Source of the DNA: Prevotella sp. | GTDB taxonomy: Bacteria; Bacteroidota; Bacteroidia; Bacteroidales; Bacteroidaceae | Assembly: GCA_017475005.1 (NCBI GenBank) | Contig: JAFVGI010000046.1 | Coordinates: forward strand, 1 to 64,000 | DNA: 64,000 bases | Reading direction: 5' to 3' | Part shown: positions 15,288 through 23,564 of the stretch, piece after piece | Layout of the letters: each line of letters opens with the position of its first letter | Numbering within the stretch: position 1 is the first letter of the stretch | The notes under the pieces: model-generated | The model's input: the letters and a program-made list of their open reading frames with translations, nothing else | What the model was told of the DNA's origin: nothing | Database searches by the model: none | Program-made: the position numbers and the translations under genes

Positions 15288-15372
15288 TATATGTCCAGTA
15301 TGTGTTCAGTATATGTTCGGTATATGTCCGGTTAAAAAGCGGACATATACCGGACAAGTACCGGACTTCTAC
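15288..15372. repeat. 11-bp array with inverted second half
   Basis: Four TATATGTYCRG-type 11-bp units (15288-15331), then an 8-nt spacer, then three units of the opposite orientation, CGGACATATAC, CGGACAAGTAC and CGGACTTCTAC (15340-15372). The whole is a large imperfect palindrome of tandem units. Confidence 0.75.
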
Positions 15373-15501
15373 CGCACAGTAATAGGAGTTCCATAGAGAC
15401 TCCATATAAGTTGCTTACTGCTTGCTTCTAAGGTCGGCATAACAAGTATTGGTGTTGCAATACATGGTTTGGAGGAATTGTTATAAAAAATCCGTTTTTC
15501 T

Positions 15502-15532
15502 TTTGGAGTTTAAGAAATAATTACTACTTTTG
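15502..15532 (+). promoter_or_regulatory. Promoter of the DUF4932 gene
   Basis: TTTG 15502-15505, 19-bp spacer, TACTTTTG 15525-15532. Near-duplicate of the promoter at 9721-9751. Confidence 0.72.
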
Positions 15533-15557
15533 CAAGCACGATAACATAACAAACAAA

Positions 15558-16595
15558 ATGAAACAGACAATTTTAACTATACTGTTTGCCCTGCTGACAA
15601 TTTCTGCGATGGCACAAATCAAATCGGAAGCATCTGAGACTGTAGAACTGATGGGCATCCTTTCACGTACTGCGGGATTTCAGGAATTTAGTAATGATCT
15701 TGCTGGTCAGTATTCCAAAGATACTGAAGCGTGGTTTGCACAATATCGTGAACATCCGACTGTCACTTACTATAAGGAACTCCGTGCTAAAAACGGCATC
15801 GCCTACGATCGGGTGACGAATATGGCGGTTCATTTGGAAATAGAGAATGGCAAGGTGAAACTTATCGGTAATCGCTCAGAACTCACTGGTGGTTGGCAGG
15901 ACATTGACCTTGACGACTTCATCAAACGTCTTAACAAATTCTATGCGGACACACGTTTTCATGAGTTCTTCGAGCAACACCAGACGTTCTACAACGACTT
16001 TCTGCAGGCATACGATAAAAATATCATCGCCATCAAGCCTGAATGGTATGGGCGTTTCTATAATGGTACTGCACCTACAGAGCAATTCAGAATCATCATA
16101 GGTTTCACATATGGAACGACCAACAATGGTGCTTCCCGACAACTGCCTGGTCAGCCACGTGAGCTATTCGCCGTCTGTGGCTACAATCTGAATCCTCAAA
16201 CTGGTCGCCCGAATTTCGACAGCAGCCTCCCGCTCCATGAGTTCAACCACTCCTTTGTCAATCCGCTTTTGGAAAAAAATGAAAATGAAAAAGCTATGCA
16301 AGAAGTGGGACAAAGACTTTTCCAACTCTCACAATCAACGATGATGCAGCAAGCTTACAATGATTGGCACATCGTCATCAATGAAAGTCTTGTTCGTGCA
16401 GCTGTCATTGTCTATTTATACGAGAATGGCTTCAATCAGTTTGTATCAAGCATGCTGAACGTTGAAACAATGCAAAATGGTTTCCCGTGGATGCTTGACG
16501 TCGTTTCAGCTCTACGCTATTATTCCACCCATCGTGAGCAGTATCCGACTCTTAACGATTTCTATCCAGAAATAGCCCGTTTCCTCAACAAATAA
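15558..16595 (+). CDS. DUF4932 domain-containing secreted protein, putative zinc metallopeptidase
   Basis: 345 aa with a signal peptide (MKQTILTILFALLTISAMAQ). The HEFNHSFVNP segment (near residue 228) is an HExxH-type zinc site, and a downstream glutamate in VINESLVRAAV could be the third ligand of a gluzincin-like enzyme. The family is the Bacteroidota DUF4932 group; activity has not been shown to my knowledge. Single gene with its own promoter and flanked by a 20-bp direct repeat. Likely periplasmic or secreted; substrate unknown. Confidence 0.75.
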   Translation: MKQTILTILFALLTISAMAQIKSEASETVELMGILSRTAGFQEFSNDLAGQYSKDTEAWFAQYREHPTVTYYKELRAKNGIAYDRVTNMAVHLEIENGKVKLIGNRSELTGGWQDIDLDDFIKRLNKFYADTRFHEFFEQHQTFYNDFLQAYDKNIIAIKPEWYGRFYNGTAPTEQFRIIIGFTYGTTNNGASRQLPGQPRELFAVCGYNLNPQTGRPNFDSSLPLHEFNHSFVNPLLEKNENEKAMQEVGQRLFQLSQSTMMQQAYNDWHIVINESLVRAAVIVYLYENGFNQFVSSMLNVETMQNGFPWMLDVVSALRYYSTHREQYPTLNDFYPEIARFLNK

Positions 16596-16601
16596 AATTT
16601 G

Positions 16602-16621
16602 AGTGCAGAGTAAAAATATTT
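16602..16621 (+). repeat. 20-bp direct repeat, copy 2
   Basis: Identical to 15104-15123 and located 6 nt after the DUF4932 stop codon. Confidence 0.75.
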
Positions 16622-16658
16622 AGAGTGCACAGGAAAAAGTTTTCGAGTGCACTCTAAA
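16619..16658. repeat. 12-bp inverted repeat after the DUF4932 gene
   Basis: TTTAGAGTGCAC (16619-16630) and GTGCACTCTAAA (16647-16658) form a perfect 12-bp stem with a 16-nt loop, possibly a terminator without a clear T-run. It overlaps copy 2 of the direct repeat. Confidence 0.6.
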
Positions 16659-16706
16659 AAATATCTCTTCAATATAGGTTTAGCCAATCTACGAATCTGA
16701 TTATAA

Positions 16707-16737
16707 TTTTCAATTCTCAATTTTCAATTTTCAATTG
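16707..16737. repeat. TCAATTTTCAATT microrepeat at the yggS 3' end
   Basis: Units of CAATTTT/CAATTCT. Read on the minus strand, AATTGA of this tract gives the last codon (Asn) and the stop of yggS. Confidence 0.65.
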
Positions 16738-17405
16738 GCGAAGATTTTCGATCCGACTCGGACGTGGTTGGAGCCACATTCTTGTGCAAGAAGATAGTCA
16801 TGACTCATGCCGTAGGACCTGATGTTGAAACTATCGTCAGTAGCAAAGAATTTATCCTTTACCTTATTAAAGATGTCATTTGCCTGCAAGAATTCCTTGC
16901 GTATCTGCTGTTCGTCATCGGTATTCGAGGCCATCATCATGATGCCACGAATGCGAACGTTTGCAAGGCGTGTCTCTGCTGAGGCATTACGTTGTGCCAA
17001 CTCATGCAGAAGATTTTCACACTCTGCTGGCGTCATGCCTGACTTGGTTTCTTCCTGTGCCAAGTGAAGCTCAAGAAGTACGTCAATGGTACGCCCACAT
17101 TTCTGGGCCTGCTTATTGATTTCCTGCAGCAGCTTCAAGGAATCGACAGCCTCTATCATAGAGATGTATGGCGCGATATACTTTACCTTGTTGGTCTGCA
17201 GATGTCCTATGAAGTGCCACTTGATATCTTTTGGCAGAGACTCATATTTCACACGAAGCTCCTGCTCACGTGATTCTCCGAACACACGTTGTCCAGCATC
17301 ATACGCCTCCTGTGCAGCCTCAATAGGGTGGTATTTGCTTACTGCCACCAACTCCACACCAGGCTTCAATGAAGCCAGAACTTCTTTCAGGTTATCCTTA
17401 ATCAA
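16731..17405 (-). CDS. yggS: YggS family pyridoxal phosphate-dependent protein (PLPBP)
   Basis: 224 aa. PLP-binding, fold-type III, single-domain protein that controls vitamin B6 and amino-acid homeostasis rather than catalysing a defined reaction. Motifs: VAVSKYHP (PLP lysine), GESREQEL, KWHFIGHLQTNKVKYI and, near the C-terminus, SYGMSHDYLLA and HVRVGSKIF for phosphate binding. The stop codon lies in a microrepeat tract. DUF4494 lies upstream on the same strand. Confidence 0.92.
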   Translation of the reverse strand: MIKDNLKEVLASLKPGVELVAVSKYHPIEAAQEAYDAGQRVFGESREQELRVKYESLPKDIKWHFIGHLQTNKVKYIAPYISMIEAVDSLKLLQEINKQAQKCGRTIDVLLELHLAQEETKSGMTPAECENLLHELAQRNASAETRLANVRIRGIMMMASNTDDEQQIRKEFLQANDIFNKVKDKFFATDDSFNIRSYGMSHDYLLAQECGSNHVRVGSKIFAN

Positions 17406-17443
17406 AACGTTGAGGTCTAATTATTAATTGTTAATTGTTAATT

Positions 17444-17893
17444 CTATACTGGTTTCTTCTCAAAAACGTCGAGCAGCTTTGTCTCTGTGATAGAAGAGAG
17501 TTTCCAATCCTGCATGCCTTTGTCGAGAACCTCGCAGATACCTTTTACGGCATTCTGCAGGCTGTTGCTCTGCACAAGGTATGTAATAGTAGAATATTTC
17601 TCCTTCTCAGTCTTCTCATCGATGATGATGAACTGTGCCTTCACCTTATACCATTTGTCATCAGCAGGGTTCTCAGAGAAGAATACCTCTTTATATGGTG
17701 CTTTCTTCATATCCACCACATCAAATTCTCCACTGATATATACCTTCAGCTCCTCAGCTATTGTCTCCTCAGCCTCAGTAAAGGTGAATGACTCTAAGGA
17801 ATATGTCTCCTTAACAGTTACTGGGGTGCCTGCATCACCCATCTTGTCGTATTTTACGCTGGTCTCAAACCAGTCTGCGTGTTTTGATGTCAT
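17444..17893 (-). CDS. DUF4494 domain-containing protein
   Basis: 149 aa, matching the Bacteroidales DUF4494 family (ADWFETSVKYDKMGDAGTP, YSLESFTFTEAEETI, then KWYKVKAQFIIIDEKTEKEK). No signal peptide and no catalytic motif; function unknown. It has its own promoter and is followed by yggS after a 38-nt microrepeat spacer, so the two probably share a transcript. Confidence 0.82.
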   Translation of the reverse strand: MTSKHADWFETSVKYDKMGDAGTPVTVKETYSLESFTFTEAEETIAEELKVYISGEFDVVDMKKAPYKEVFFSENPADDKWYKVKAQFIIIDEKTEKEKYSTITYLVQSNSLQNAVKGICEVLDKGMQDWKLSSITETKLLDVFEKKPV

Positions 17894-17924
17894 ATTGTTG
17901 TATTGAATTTATTGATTCGGGATG

Positions 17925-17932
17925 CAAAGGTA
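17925..17932 (-). promoter_or_regulatory. Promoter -7 element of the DUF4494 gene
   Basis: TACCTTTG on the minus strand about 30 nt upstream of the ATG. Upstream sequence is an AAAACG/AAAATG low-complexity tract (17935-17972) in which a clear -33 cannot be fixed. Confidence 0.6.
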
Positions 17933-18071
17933 CAAAAACAAAAACGAAAATGAAAACGAAAACGAAGAAAAATGAGATATTTGTTAAACTTTTTCTTTTT
18001 TCTTTCATCAAAGCAAATGTAACCGGTTCACAATTTTCAATAAGTATTAACCAAAAGAACTTGTAAAAGAT

Positions 18072-18509
18072 ATGAAAAAGATTGTGTTAACAATGATTGC
18101 CATCCTGTCAATGACAGTTGCTATGGCACAGAATGAAGAGAGAAGAGACGGTAATCGTGGTCCAAGACAGTTTACCCCAGAACAGATGACAGATAATCTT
18201 GCTGGCAGACTGAATCTGAATGACGACCAGAAAGCAAAGCTGCTGGAGTTGAATACAGAATATAAGGATGTCCTCGGAGGTCCAAGATGGGGAGGCCGTA
18301 ATGGTGGTAACAGACCTCAGCGTAATGAGAGTGCAGGAGAAGGTCAGCGCCCACAGCGTCCACAGCTGACAGAAGAGCAGAGAGCACAGTGGCAGGAGCG
18401 CATGAAGAAGCGCCAGGAATATGAAGAGAAGCTGAAAGGCATCCTTACTGAGGAGCAATACAAGCAGTATCAGGAGATGAGACCTCAGAGAGGACCAAGG
18501 AGAAATTAA
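18072..18509 (+). CDS. DUF4890 domain-containing periplasmic protein (Spy/CpxP-like)
   Basis: 145 aa with a signal peptide (MKKIVLTMIAILSMTVAMAQ). The mature protein is Arg/Gln/Glu-rich and helical, with two LTxxQ-like motifs: LNLNDDQKAKLLELN and LTEEQYKQYQEM. Such motifs mark the Spy/CpxP superfamily of ATP-independent periplasmic chaperones; DUF4890 is the Bacteroidales version. A Gly/Arg/Asn-rich loop sits in the middle (about 70-92). Role inferred only from this resemblance. Confidence 0.75.
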   Translation: MKKIVLTMIAILSMTVAMAQNEERRDGNRGPRQFTPEQMTDNLAGRLNLNDDQKAKLLELNTEYKDVLGGPRWGGRNGGNRPQRNESAGEGQRPQRPQLTEEQRAQWQERMKKRQEYEEKLKGILTEEQYKQYQEMRPQRGPRRN

Positions 18510-18625
18510 AAAGTGAAGAGTGAAAAGTGAAGAGTGAAGAATTATTTCTTGAAACTTGAAACCAGAAACTTAAAACTTCATAAAGTTGATTATTAGTTAT
18601 AGTTTTTATTAAGGATTACATTTTT

Positions 18626-18660
18626 GCGACAGTGGGGTGTGACACTCTGCTGTCGTTTCT
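18626..18660 (+). terminator. Probable terminator
   Basis: CGACAG (18627-18632) and CTGTCG (18650-18655) with an inner GTG/CAC pair, followed by TTTCTTT. Weak T-run. Confidence 0.45.
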
Positions 18661-18717
18661 TTCACTCCCTCTTTCACTCCCCCTTTAACTCCCCCTTTAA
18701 CTCCCTTTTTCACTCCC
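18658..18717. repeat. 12-bp tandem array TTTMACTCCCYY upstream of clpC
   Basis: Five units with CTCCC at exact 12-bp intervals (18665, 18677, 18689, 18701, 18713). It ends 11 bp before the -24 element of a sigma-54 promoter. A four-unit array of the same motif lies at 21811-21858. Confidence 0.85.
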
Positions 18718-18728
18718 CTTTATCAATT

Positions 18729-18743
18729 TGGCACAATTATTGC
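18729..18743 (+). promoter_or_regulatory. Sigma-54 (-24/-12) promoter of clpC
   Basis: TGGCAC (18729-18734) and TTGC (18740-18743), with exactly 10 nt between the invariant GG and GC. Only one position of the TGGCACGN4TTGCW consensus differs. The predicted start is about 18755, only a few nt before the ATG at 18760. A sigma-54 activator gene is present at 57915-59078. Confidence 0.6.
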
Positions 18744-18759
18744 TTATACATTATTGTAT

Positions 18760-21012
18760 ATGACTATAAAAAACTATTCACAAAATGTATCTAGGGTGCT
18801 GATGCTTGCAGCGCTGGAGGCTCGTATGGCCCGTCAGGACGTAATAGATACTGATCACTTACTCCTTGCAATTCTCCATGACGAAGGGGATAATCTTGCA
18901 AGGAAAATTCTTGAACAACACAATATGAACTATGACAATGTGGCAGAGGTTTTGAATAATATGAACCTCTCAGAAGACGAAGACGAGTATAACGACACCC
19001 TCGAACCTACAGGTCAAACAACCCCCTCTAAATCTCCCCAAGGGGAGACTGCTACAGCTCCACCCCCCTCACATGGAGGGGAAGGGGGAGGGTCAAATCC
19101 TCCGAAGACTCCTGTTATTGATGCTTTCTCTACAGACCTCACAAAACTTGCCAGAGAAGGTAAGATGGACCCTGTTGTGGGACGTGAGAAGGAGATACAG
19201 CGTCTGCAGGAGATTCTGCTTCGCCGAAAGAAGAATAACCCGATCCTCATCGGAGAACCTGGTGTGGGAAAGAGTTCTATCGTGGAGGGCTTGGCACAGC
19301 TGATTGCTGACAACAAGGTATCGCCAATACTCTTCAACAAACGTCTGGTGTCTCTCGATATGGCATCGCTGGTGGCAGGAACAAAGTATCGTGGACAGTT
19401 TGAGGAACGCCTGAAGAACCTCATAAAGGAACTGGAGACAAATCCTAACATCATCTGTTTCATTGACGAGATACACACTATCATCGGAGCAGGTAATGTC
19501 TCTGGCAGTATGGATGCTGCGAATATGCTGAAACCGGCATTGGCTCGTGGTACCATACAGTGCATCGGTGCTACCACTCTTGACGAATATCGCAAGACAA
19601 TTGAGAAGGATGGGGCTTTGGAGCGCAGATTCCAGAAAATCATAGTGGAACAGACGACTCCGGAAGAGACTATCCAGATACTCTTCAACATAAAGGATCG
19701 TTATGAGGACCACCATAAGGTGACATATTCTGACGATGCCTTGACGGCTTGTGTCAAACTGACACAGCGCTATGTTACGGACCGTGCATTCCCTGATAAG
19801 GCTATTGACGCAATGGACGAGGTGGGAGCAAAGATGCACTTGGCTTCTGCTGACAATAATCCTCAGTCGGATGTGGCAAAGCTGGAGGAGCAGATTCGTG
19901 ACATCAGGGAGAAGAAACTGCAGGCTGTTCAGGACCAGAATTTTGAGTTGGCAGCAAACTATCGCGACCAGCATAATCGCCTGGAGGCAGAGTTGGCAAC
20001 AAAGCTGCAGGAGGAGAGTGGTGTCCTGAAGGGTAGCAACAAGGTATCACAAGAGGCTGTGGCTGATGTGGTGTCAGTGATGACAGGAGTTCCCGTACAA
20101 CGTGTTGCAGAGAGTGAGGGTACCCGCCTTCGCAGTATGGCAGACAGGCTGAAGGGCTCTATTGTGGCACAGGATAAGGCCATTGAGAAGATGGTGAAAG
20201 CCATACAACGCAATAGGGTAGGGCTGCATGATCCTAATCATCCAATCGGTGTGTTTATGTTCCTCGGTCCTACAGGTGTCGGAAAGACATATCTGGCAAA
20301 GAAACTGGCAGAGGAGATGTTTGGCAGCGAGGATGCCTTGATACGTATCGATATGTCAGAATATTCTGAGTCATTCAATACCTCACGTCTCGTCGGAGCC
20401 CCTCCGGGATATGTGGGATATGAAGAAGGCGGCCAGCTGACAGAACGTGTGCGCAGAAAGCCATACAGCATTGTTTTGCTCGATGAAATAGAGAAGGCAA
20501 ATGCTAATGTCTTCAATATGCTGCTGCAGGTAATGGACGAAGGAAGACTGACAGACGGAAACGGTCGTCTGGTGGACTTCAGGAATACCATTATCATCAT
20601 GACATCAAATGCTGGTACCAAGCAACTGAAGGACTTTGGCAATGGAGTAGGGTTTGCTCCGATAACAGACACAAAGGCCTTTGCCAGCGGCATCATCGAA
20701 AAGGCATTGAAGAAACAGTTTGCACCGGAATTCCTCAACCGCCTGGATGAGATTATCATGTTTGAGCAGCTTGATATGGATGCTGTAAGACAGATTCTCG
20801 ACATAGAGCTGAAGAGTGTATATAAGAGAATCGAGAATCTTGGCTATACCCTGACTATTTCTGATGAATATAAGTCGAAGATTGTCAAGAAGGGCTATGA
20901 CATACAATATGGTGCAAGACCTCTGCGTCGTGCTATACAGACACAGGTGGAGGATGTGGTATGTCAGAAGATTCTCAACGAGAGCGAACAGCATGAGATC
21001 CACTTGGAATAA
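18760..21012 (+). CDS. clpC: ATP-dependent Clp protease ATP-binding subunit ClpC
   Basis: 750 aa from ATG 18760 (MTIKNYSQNVSRVLMLAALE); an in-frame TTG 6 nt upstream is less likely. HSP100 unfoldase that feeds ClpP. Order: Clp N-domain (1-75), linker, AAA1 with Walker A GEPGVGKS (about 165), UVR-like coiled coil (about 375-420, QAVQDQNFELAANYRDQHNR), AAA2 with Walker A GPTGVGKT (about 503) and the C-terminal D2-small domain. The linker before AAA1 is filled by an in-frame palindromic repeat (19021-19093) rich in Pro and Gly. ksgA follows by 16 nt, so they are probably one operon. Confidence 0.93.
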   Translation: MTIKNYSQNVSRVLMLAALEARMARQDVIDTDHLLLAILHDEGDNLARKILEQHNMNYDNVAEVLNNMNLSEDEDEYNDTLEPTGQTTPSKSPQGETATAPPPSHGGEGGGSNPPKTPVIDAFSTDLTKLAREGKMDPVVGREKEIQRLQEILLRRKKNNPILIGEPGVGKSSIVEGLAQLIADNKVSPILFNKRLVSLDMASLVAGTKYRGQFEERLKNLIKELETNPNIICFIDEIHTIIGAGNVSGSMDAANMLKPALARGTIQCIGATTLDEYRKTIEKDGALERRFQKIIVEQTTPEETIQILFNIKDRYEDHHKVTYSDDALTACVKLTQRYVTDRAFPDKAIDAMDEVGAKMHLASADNNPQSDVAKLEEQIRDIREKKLQAVQDQNFELAANYRDQHNRLEAELATKLQEESGVLKGSNKVSQEAVADVVSVMTGVPVQRVAESEGTRLRSMADRLKGSIVAQDKAIEKMVKAIQRNRVGLHDPNHPIGVFMFLGPTGVGKTYLAKKLAEEMFGSEDALIRIDMSEYSESFNTSRLVGAPPGYVGYEEGGQLTERVRRKPYSIVLLDEIEKANANVFNMLLQVMDEGRLTDGNGRLVDFRNTIIIMTSNAGTKQLKDFGNGVGFAPITDTKAFASGIIEKALKKQFAPEFLNRLDEIIMFEQLDMDAVRQILDIELKSVYKRIENLGYTLTISDEYKSKIVKKGYDIQYGARPLRRAIQTQVEDVVCQKILNESEQHEIHLE
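19021..19093. repeat. Palindromic REP-like element in frame inside clpC
   Basis: CCCCTCTAAATCTCCCCAAG followed by GGGAGA forms one arm; after a spacer, CCACCCCCCTCACATGGAGG and a G-rich tail form the other. It encodes SKSPQGETATAPPPSHGGEG in the linker between the N-domain and AAA1. Same family as the element in hemW (shared CTCCCCAAGGGGAG core). Confidence 0.8.
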
Positions 21013-21028
21013 ACGAAGGATAGCATAG

Positions 21029-21817
21029 ATGAAATCGGTACGTCCAAAGAAGAATCTTGGTCAGCACTTCCTTACTGACCCCAACATAGCCCGCAGAATA
21101 GCAGACACTGTCGATGCGTGCCCAGACATTCCTGTGCTGGAGATTGGTCCGGGAATGGGGGTGATGACGCAATATCTCTATCCGAAAGATCGTGATTACA
21201 AATGCGTGGAGATAGACAGGGAGTCAGTGGAATATCTGGAAGAGCATTTCCCGAAGCTGCATGGGAACATCATTGGGGGAGACTTCCTTACGATGGATTT
21301 GAAGGAGGTATTTGAAGGACGGCAGTTTGTGCTGACAGGAAACTATCCATACGATATCTCGTCGCAGATATTCTTCAAGATGCTCGACAACAAAGAGCTT
21401 ATCCCATGCTGTACAGGAATGATACAGAGAGAGGTTGCATTGCGTATAGCGGCAGAACCAGGTAGCAAGACGTACGGCATCCTGTCTGTCTTGATACAGG
21501 CTTGGTATGATACGGAATATCTCTTTACTGTTGACGAGAATGTATTCAATCCGCCTCCGAAGGTAAAGTCGGCTGTGATACGCATGACGCGAAACAGCAG
21601 AACGGATATCGGATGCGACTGGGAACTGTTCAAGCAAATAGTAAAGGCGACGTTTAATCAACGACGCAAGATGCTGAGGGTGAGTCTGAAGCAGTTGGTA
21701 CCCAACTTCAGTGAGGAAATGATACCCGACTTCGATTTGACCAAACGTCCCGAGCAGTTGACACACGACGAGTTCGTCCAACTCACAAACCATATCGCAA
21801 AGATAATTCATTTTTAA
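21029..21817 (+). CDS. rsmA: 16S rRNA (adenine1518/1519-N6)-dimethyltransferase RsmA (KsgA)
   Basis: 262 aa. Dimethylates two adjacent adenines in the 3' hairpin of 16S rRNA during 30S maturation. Motifs: KKNLGQHFL at the N-terminus, LEIGPGMGVMTQYL for SAM binding, and the catalytic GNYPYDIS (NPPY-like NYPY). The stop codon falls within the first unit of the 12-bp array at 21811-21858. Confidence 0.95.
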   Translation: MKSVRPKKNLGQHFLTDPNIARRIADTVDACPDIPVLEIGPGMGVMTQYLYPKDRDYKCVEIDRESVEYLEEHFPKLHGNIIGGDFLTMDLKEVFEGRQFVLTGNYPYDISSQIFFKMLDNKELIPCCTGMIQREVALRIAAEPGSKTYGILSVLIQAWYDTEYLFTVDENVFNPPPKVKSAVIRMTRNSRTDIGCDWELFKQIVKATFNQRRKMLRVSLKQLVPNFSEEMIPDFDLTKRPEQLTHDEFVQLTNHIAKIIHF

Positions 21818-21858
21818 CTCCCTTTTTAACTCCCTTTTTAACTCCCATTTTCACTCCC
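21811..21858. repeat. 12-bp tandem array TTTTTAACTCCC x4
   Basis: Units at 21811-21822, 21823-21834, 21835-21846 and 21847-21858 (the last is ATTTTCACTCCC). It overlaps the ksgA stop codon and lies just upstream of the DUF4923 gene. Same motif as the array in front of clpC. Confidence 0.85.
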
Positions 21859-21868
21859 TTTTAAATTT

Positions 21869-22495
21869 ATGAAAAAGTTATTTGTTATTCTTGCAGCAGT
21901 TGCCTTGAATTGTGGCATTGCTAATGCACAGTTAAACAACATCATCAACAAAGCCACAAGTGCGGCCTCAAGTGCAGTAAAAGGTAATTCCACTATGGAA
22001 TCCCTTGTAGGAGTAATATCCTCAAAGTTGATTCCTAATTCCCAGCAGATTGTCGGTACATGGGTATATCAGGAGCCAGCCATCATGTTTACCAGCTCAA
22101 ATAGTCTTAAGCAGTATGCCAGCTCTGCCGTTACAAAGAGTATTGAGCAGAAGATGCAGTCATATCTTGCAAAGGTAGGTTTCACAAAGGGCAAGTCAAG
22201 CATCACTTTCAATGCCGATAAGTCCTTCGTTGTAAAATACGGTACCAAGTCCGTAAAGAAAGGTACCTACACCTTGAATAATAATGAGGTAGTTCTCACC
22301 TTCACAGGTAAGAAGACTCCTAGTAAAGTTATACCTCAGCTTGACAACGGCAGCCTCATAATCGTTATGGATGCCACCAAGTTCAAGACCTTCATGGAGA
22401 ATATCGGTGCTCAGGTGTCCCAGCTCTCAACAGTCACTTCTGCTCTCAAGCAGATGGACGGCATGAAAATCGGAATCCGCTCCACTAAACAGTAA
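21869..22495 (+). CDS. DUF4923 family secreted protein
   Basis: 208 aa with a signal peptide (MKKLFVILAAVALNCGIANA). The body matches Bacteroidales DUF4923 proteins, lipocalin-like beta-barrels of unknown role (SQQIVGTWVYQEPAIMFTSS, then KSSITFNADKSFVVKYG and KGTYTLNNNEVVLTF). It converges with mnmA, overlapping it by 11 bp at the 3' ends. Confidence 0.8.
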   Translation: MKKLFVILAAVALNCGIANAQLNNIINKATSAASSAVKGNSTMESLVGVISSKLIPNSQQIVGTWVYQEPAIMFTSSNSLKQYASSAVTKSIEQKMQSYLAKVGFTKGKSSITFNADKSFVVKYGTKSVKKGTYTLNNNEVVLTFTGKKTPSKVIPQLDNGSLIIVMDATKFKTFMENIGAQVSQLSTVTSALKQMDGMKIGIRSTKQ

Positions 22496-23564
22496 TCTCT
22501 CCGGAACCGTAGCAACGGTGATGGTGGGTGTCGTAGATGACACAGAACTGTCCTGGTGCAACCCCATGAACTGGTTGCTCTGAGACGAGAGTAAAGGTGC
22601 CATCATTATTGTCTCTCATCTCTGCCTTAAGATAGTCGGAAGTATGGCGTATCTTAAAGCAGATTTCTTTGTCTGCTACGGGCTTAGTAAGCCAATTCAA
22701 GCCGTGAATCTTGAATTCCTGCTTGTATGCCTCCTTGGGATTATAACCCTTTGAGACAAAGAGTATGTTTTTCTTGATGTTTTTCTTTACGGCAAACCAA
22801 GGACCGCCACCAAATCCTAATCCATGACGTTGGCCGATGGTATGGAACCACAGTCCCTTGTGCATGCCGAGTTTCTTGCCGGTCTCGATATCTATCACGA
22901 GGCCTGGCTTCTCACCAAGATATTTCTTTACGTAGTCGTTGTAGTTTATCTTGCCAAGGAAACAGATGCCCTGCGAGTCCTTGCGCTTTGCATTGATAAG
23001 ATGCTCTCTCTCAGCAATCTCACGTACTTCCTCTTTTTTCATGTGGCCTATTGGGAAGATGGCTTTCTTCAGTTGCCAAGGATATAACTGACAGAGGAAG
23101 TCTGTCTGGTCTTTTACAGGGTCGGGAGAGGTACAGAGCCATTTATTGCCTTCCTCATCCACTTCTGTTGTGGCATAATGCCCTGTGGCGATGATGTCGT
23201 ATTCGTGGCCTTTCTTCTCGTCAAAGGCTCCGAATTTTATGAGCCTGTTGCACATTACGTCAGGATTTGGCGTAAGACCAGCCTTCACCTTCTCCATAGT
23301 ATATTTCGTCACCTGCTCCCAATATTCTTTGTGACAATCGATAATCTCCAGCGAAACACCATATTTATGACAAAGGGCCGTCGCCATCTCTATATCCTCT
23401 TCAGCAGTACAGTCGAGGTCAGCATCTTCCTGCGAAGCAATACGGATATAGAAACAGTCAGGCTTGTTACCCTGTTCGCATAATACATGCAGGGCAACAG
23501 CAGAATCAACTCCTCCTGAGAGCAGTAATGCTATCTTAGTATCCTTTTCTGTATTTTTCTTCAT
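22485..23564 (-). CDS. mnmA: tRNA-specific 2-thiouridylase MnmA
   Basis: 359 aa. Adds the 2-thio group to the wobble uridine of Glu, Lys and Gln tRNAs using sulfur relayed by cysteine desulfurase. PP-loop [14 protein letters not shown] at the N-terminus, catalytic cysteines in MCNRLIKFG and GICFLGK contexts, and the [17 protein letters not shown] motif. Its 5' end overlaps the rsgA 3' end by 29 bp. Last gene of the operon beginning at the aldo/keto reductase. Confidence 0.94.
   Translation of the reverse strand: MKKNTEKDTKIALLLSGGVDSAVALHVLCEQGNKPDCFYIRIASQEDADLDCTAEEDIEMATALCHKYGVSLEIIDCHKEYWEQVTKYTMEKVKAGLTPNPDVMCNRLIKFGAFDEKKGHEYDIIATGHYATTEVDEEGNKWLCTSPDPVKDQTDFLCQLYPWQLKKAIFPIGHMKKEEVREIAEREHLINAKRKDSQGICFLGKINYNDYVKKYLGEKPGLVIDIETGKKLGMHKGLWFHTIGQRHGLGFGGGPWFAVKKNIKKNILFVSKGYNPKEAYKQEFKIHGLNWLTKPVADKEICFKIRHTSDYLKAEMRDNNDGTFTLVSEQPVHGVAPGQFCVIYDTHHHRCYGSGEITV

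Larger units (their letters stand above)
14698..15487. other. AT-rich intergenic region upstream of iscB
   Basis: No gene. It should contain the omega RNA guide (immediately beyond 14697) and the left boundary of the IscB element. Visible structure: GTAAACA/TGTTTAC palindrome (14704-14720), GCTGT/ACAGC hairpin (14743-14757), TGGCTT/AAGCCA hairpin (14919-14940), a GGGGACGGATTCC motif (14949), a long inverted repeat (15012-15058), a direct repeat copy (15104-15123) and an 11-bp array (15288-15372). Confidence 0.5.

Noticed and set aside
19093..19974. 293-aa open frame antisense to clpC
   Set aside because: Shadow of the AAA1 codons; no family match or promoter.
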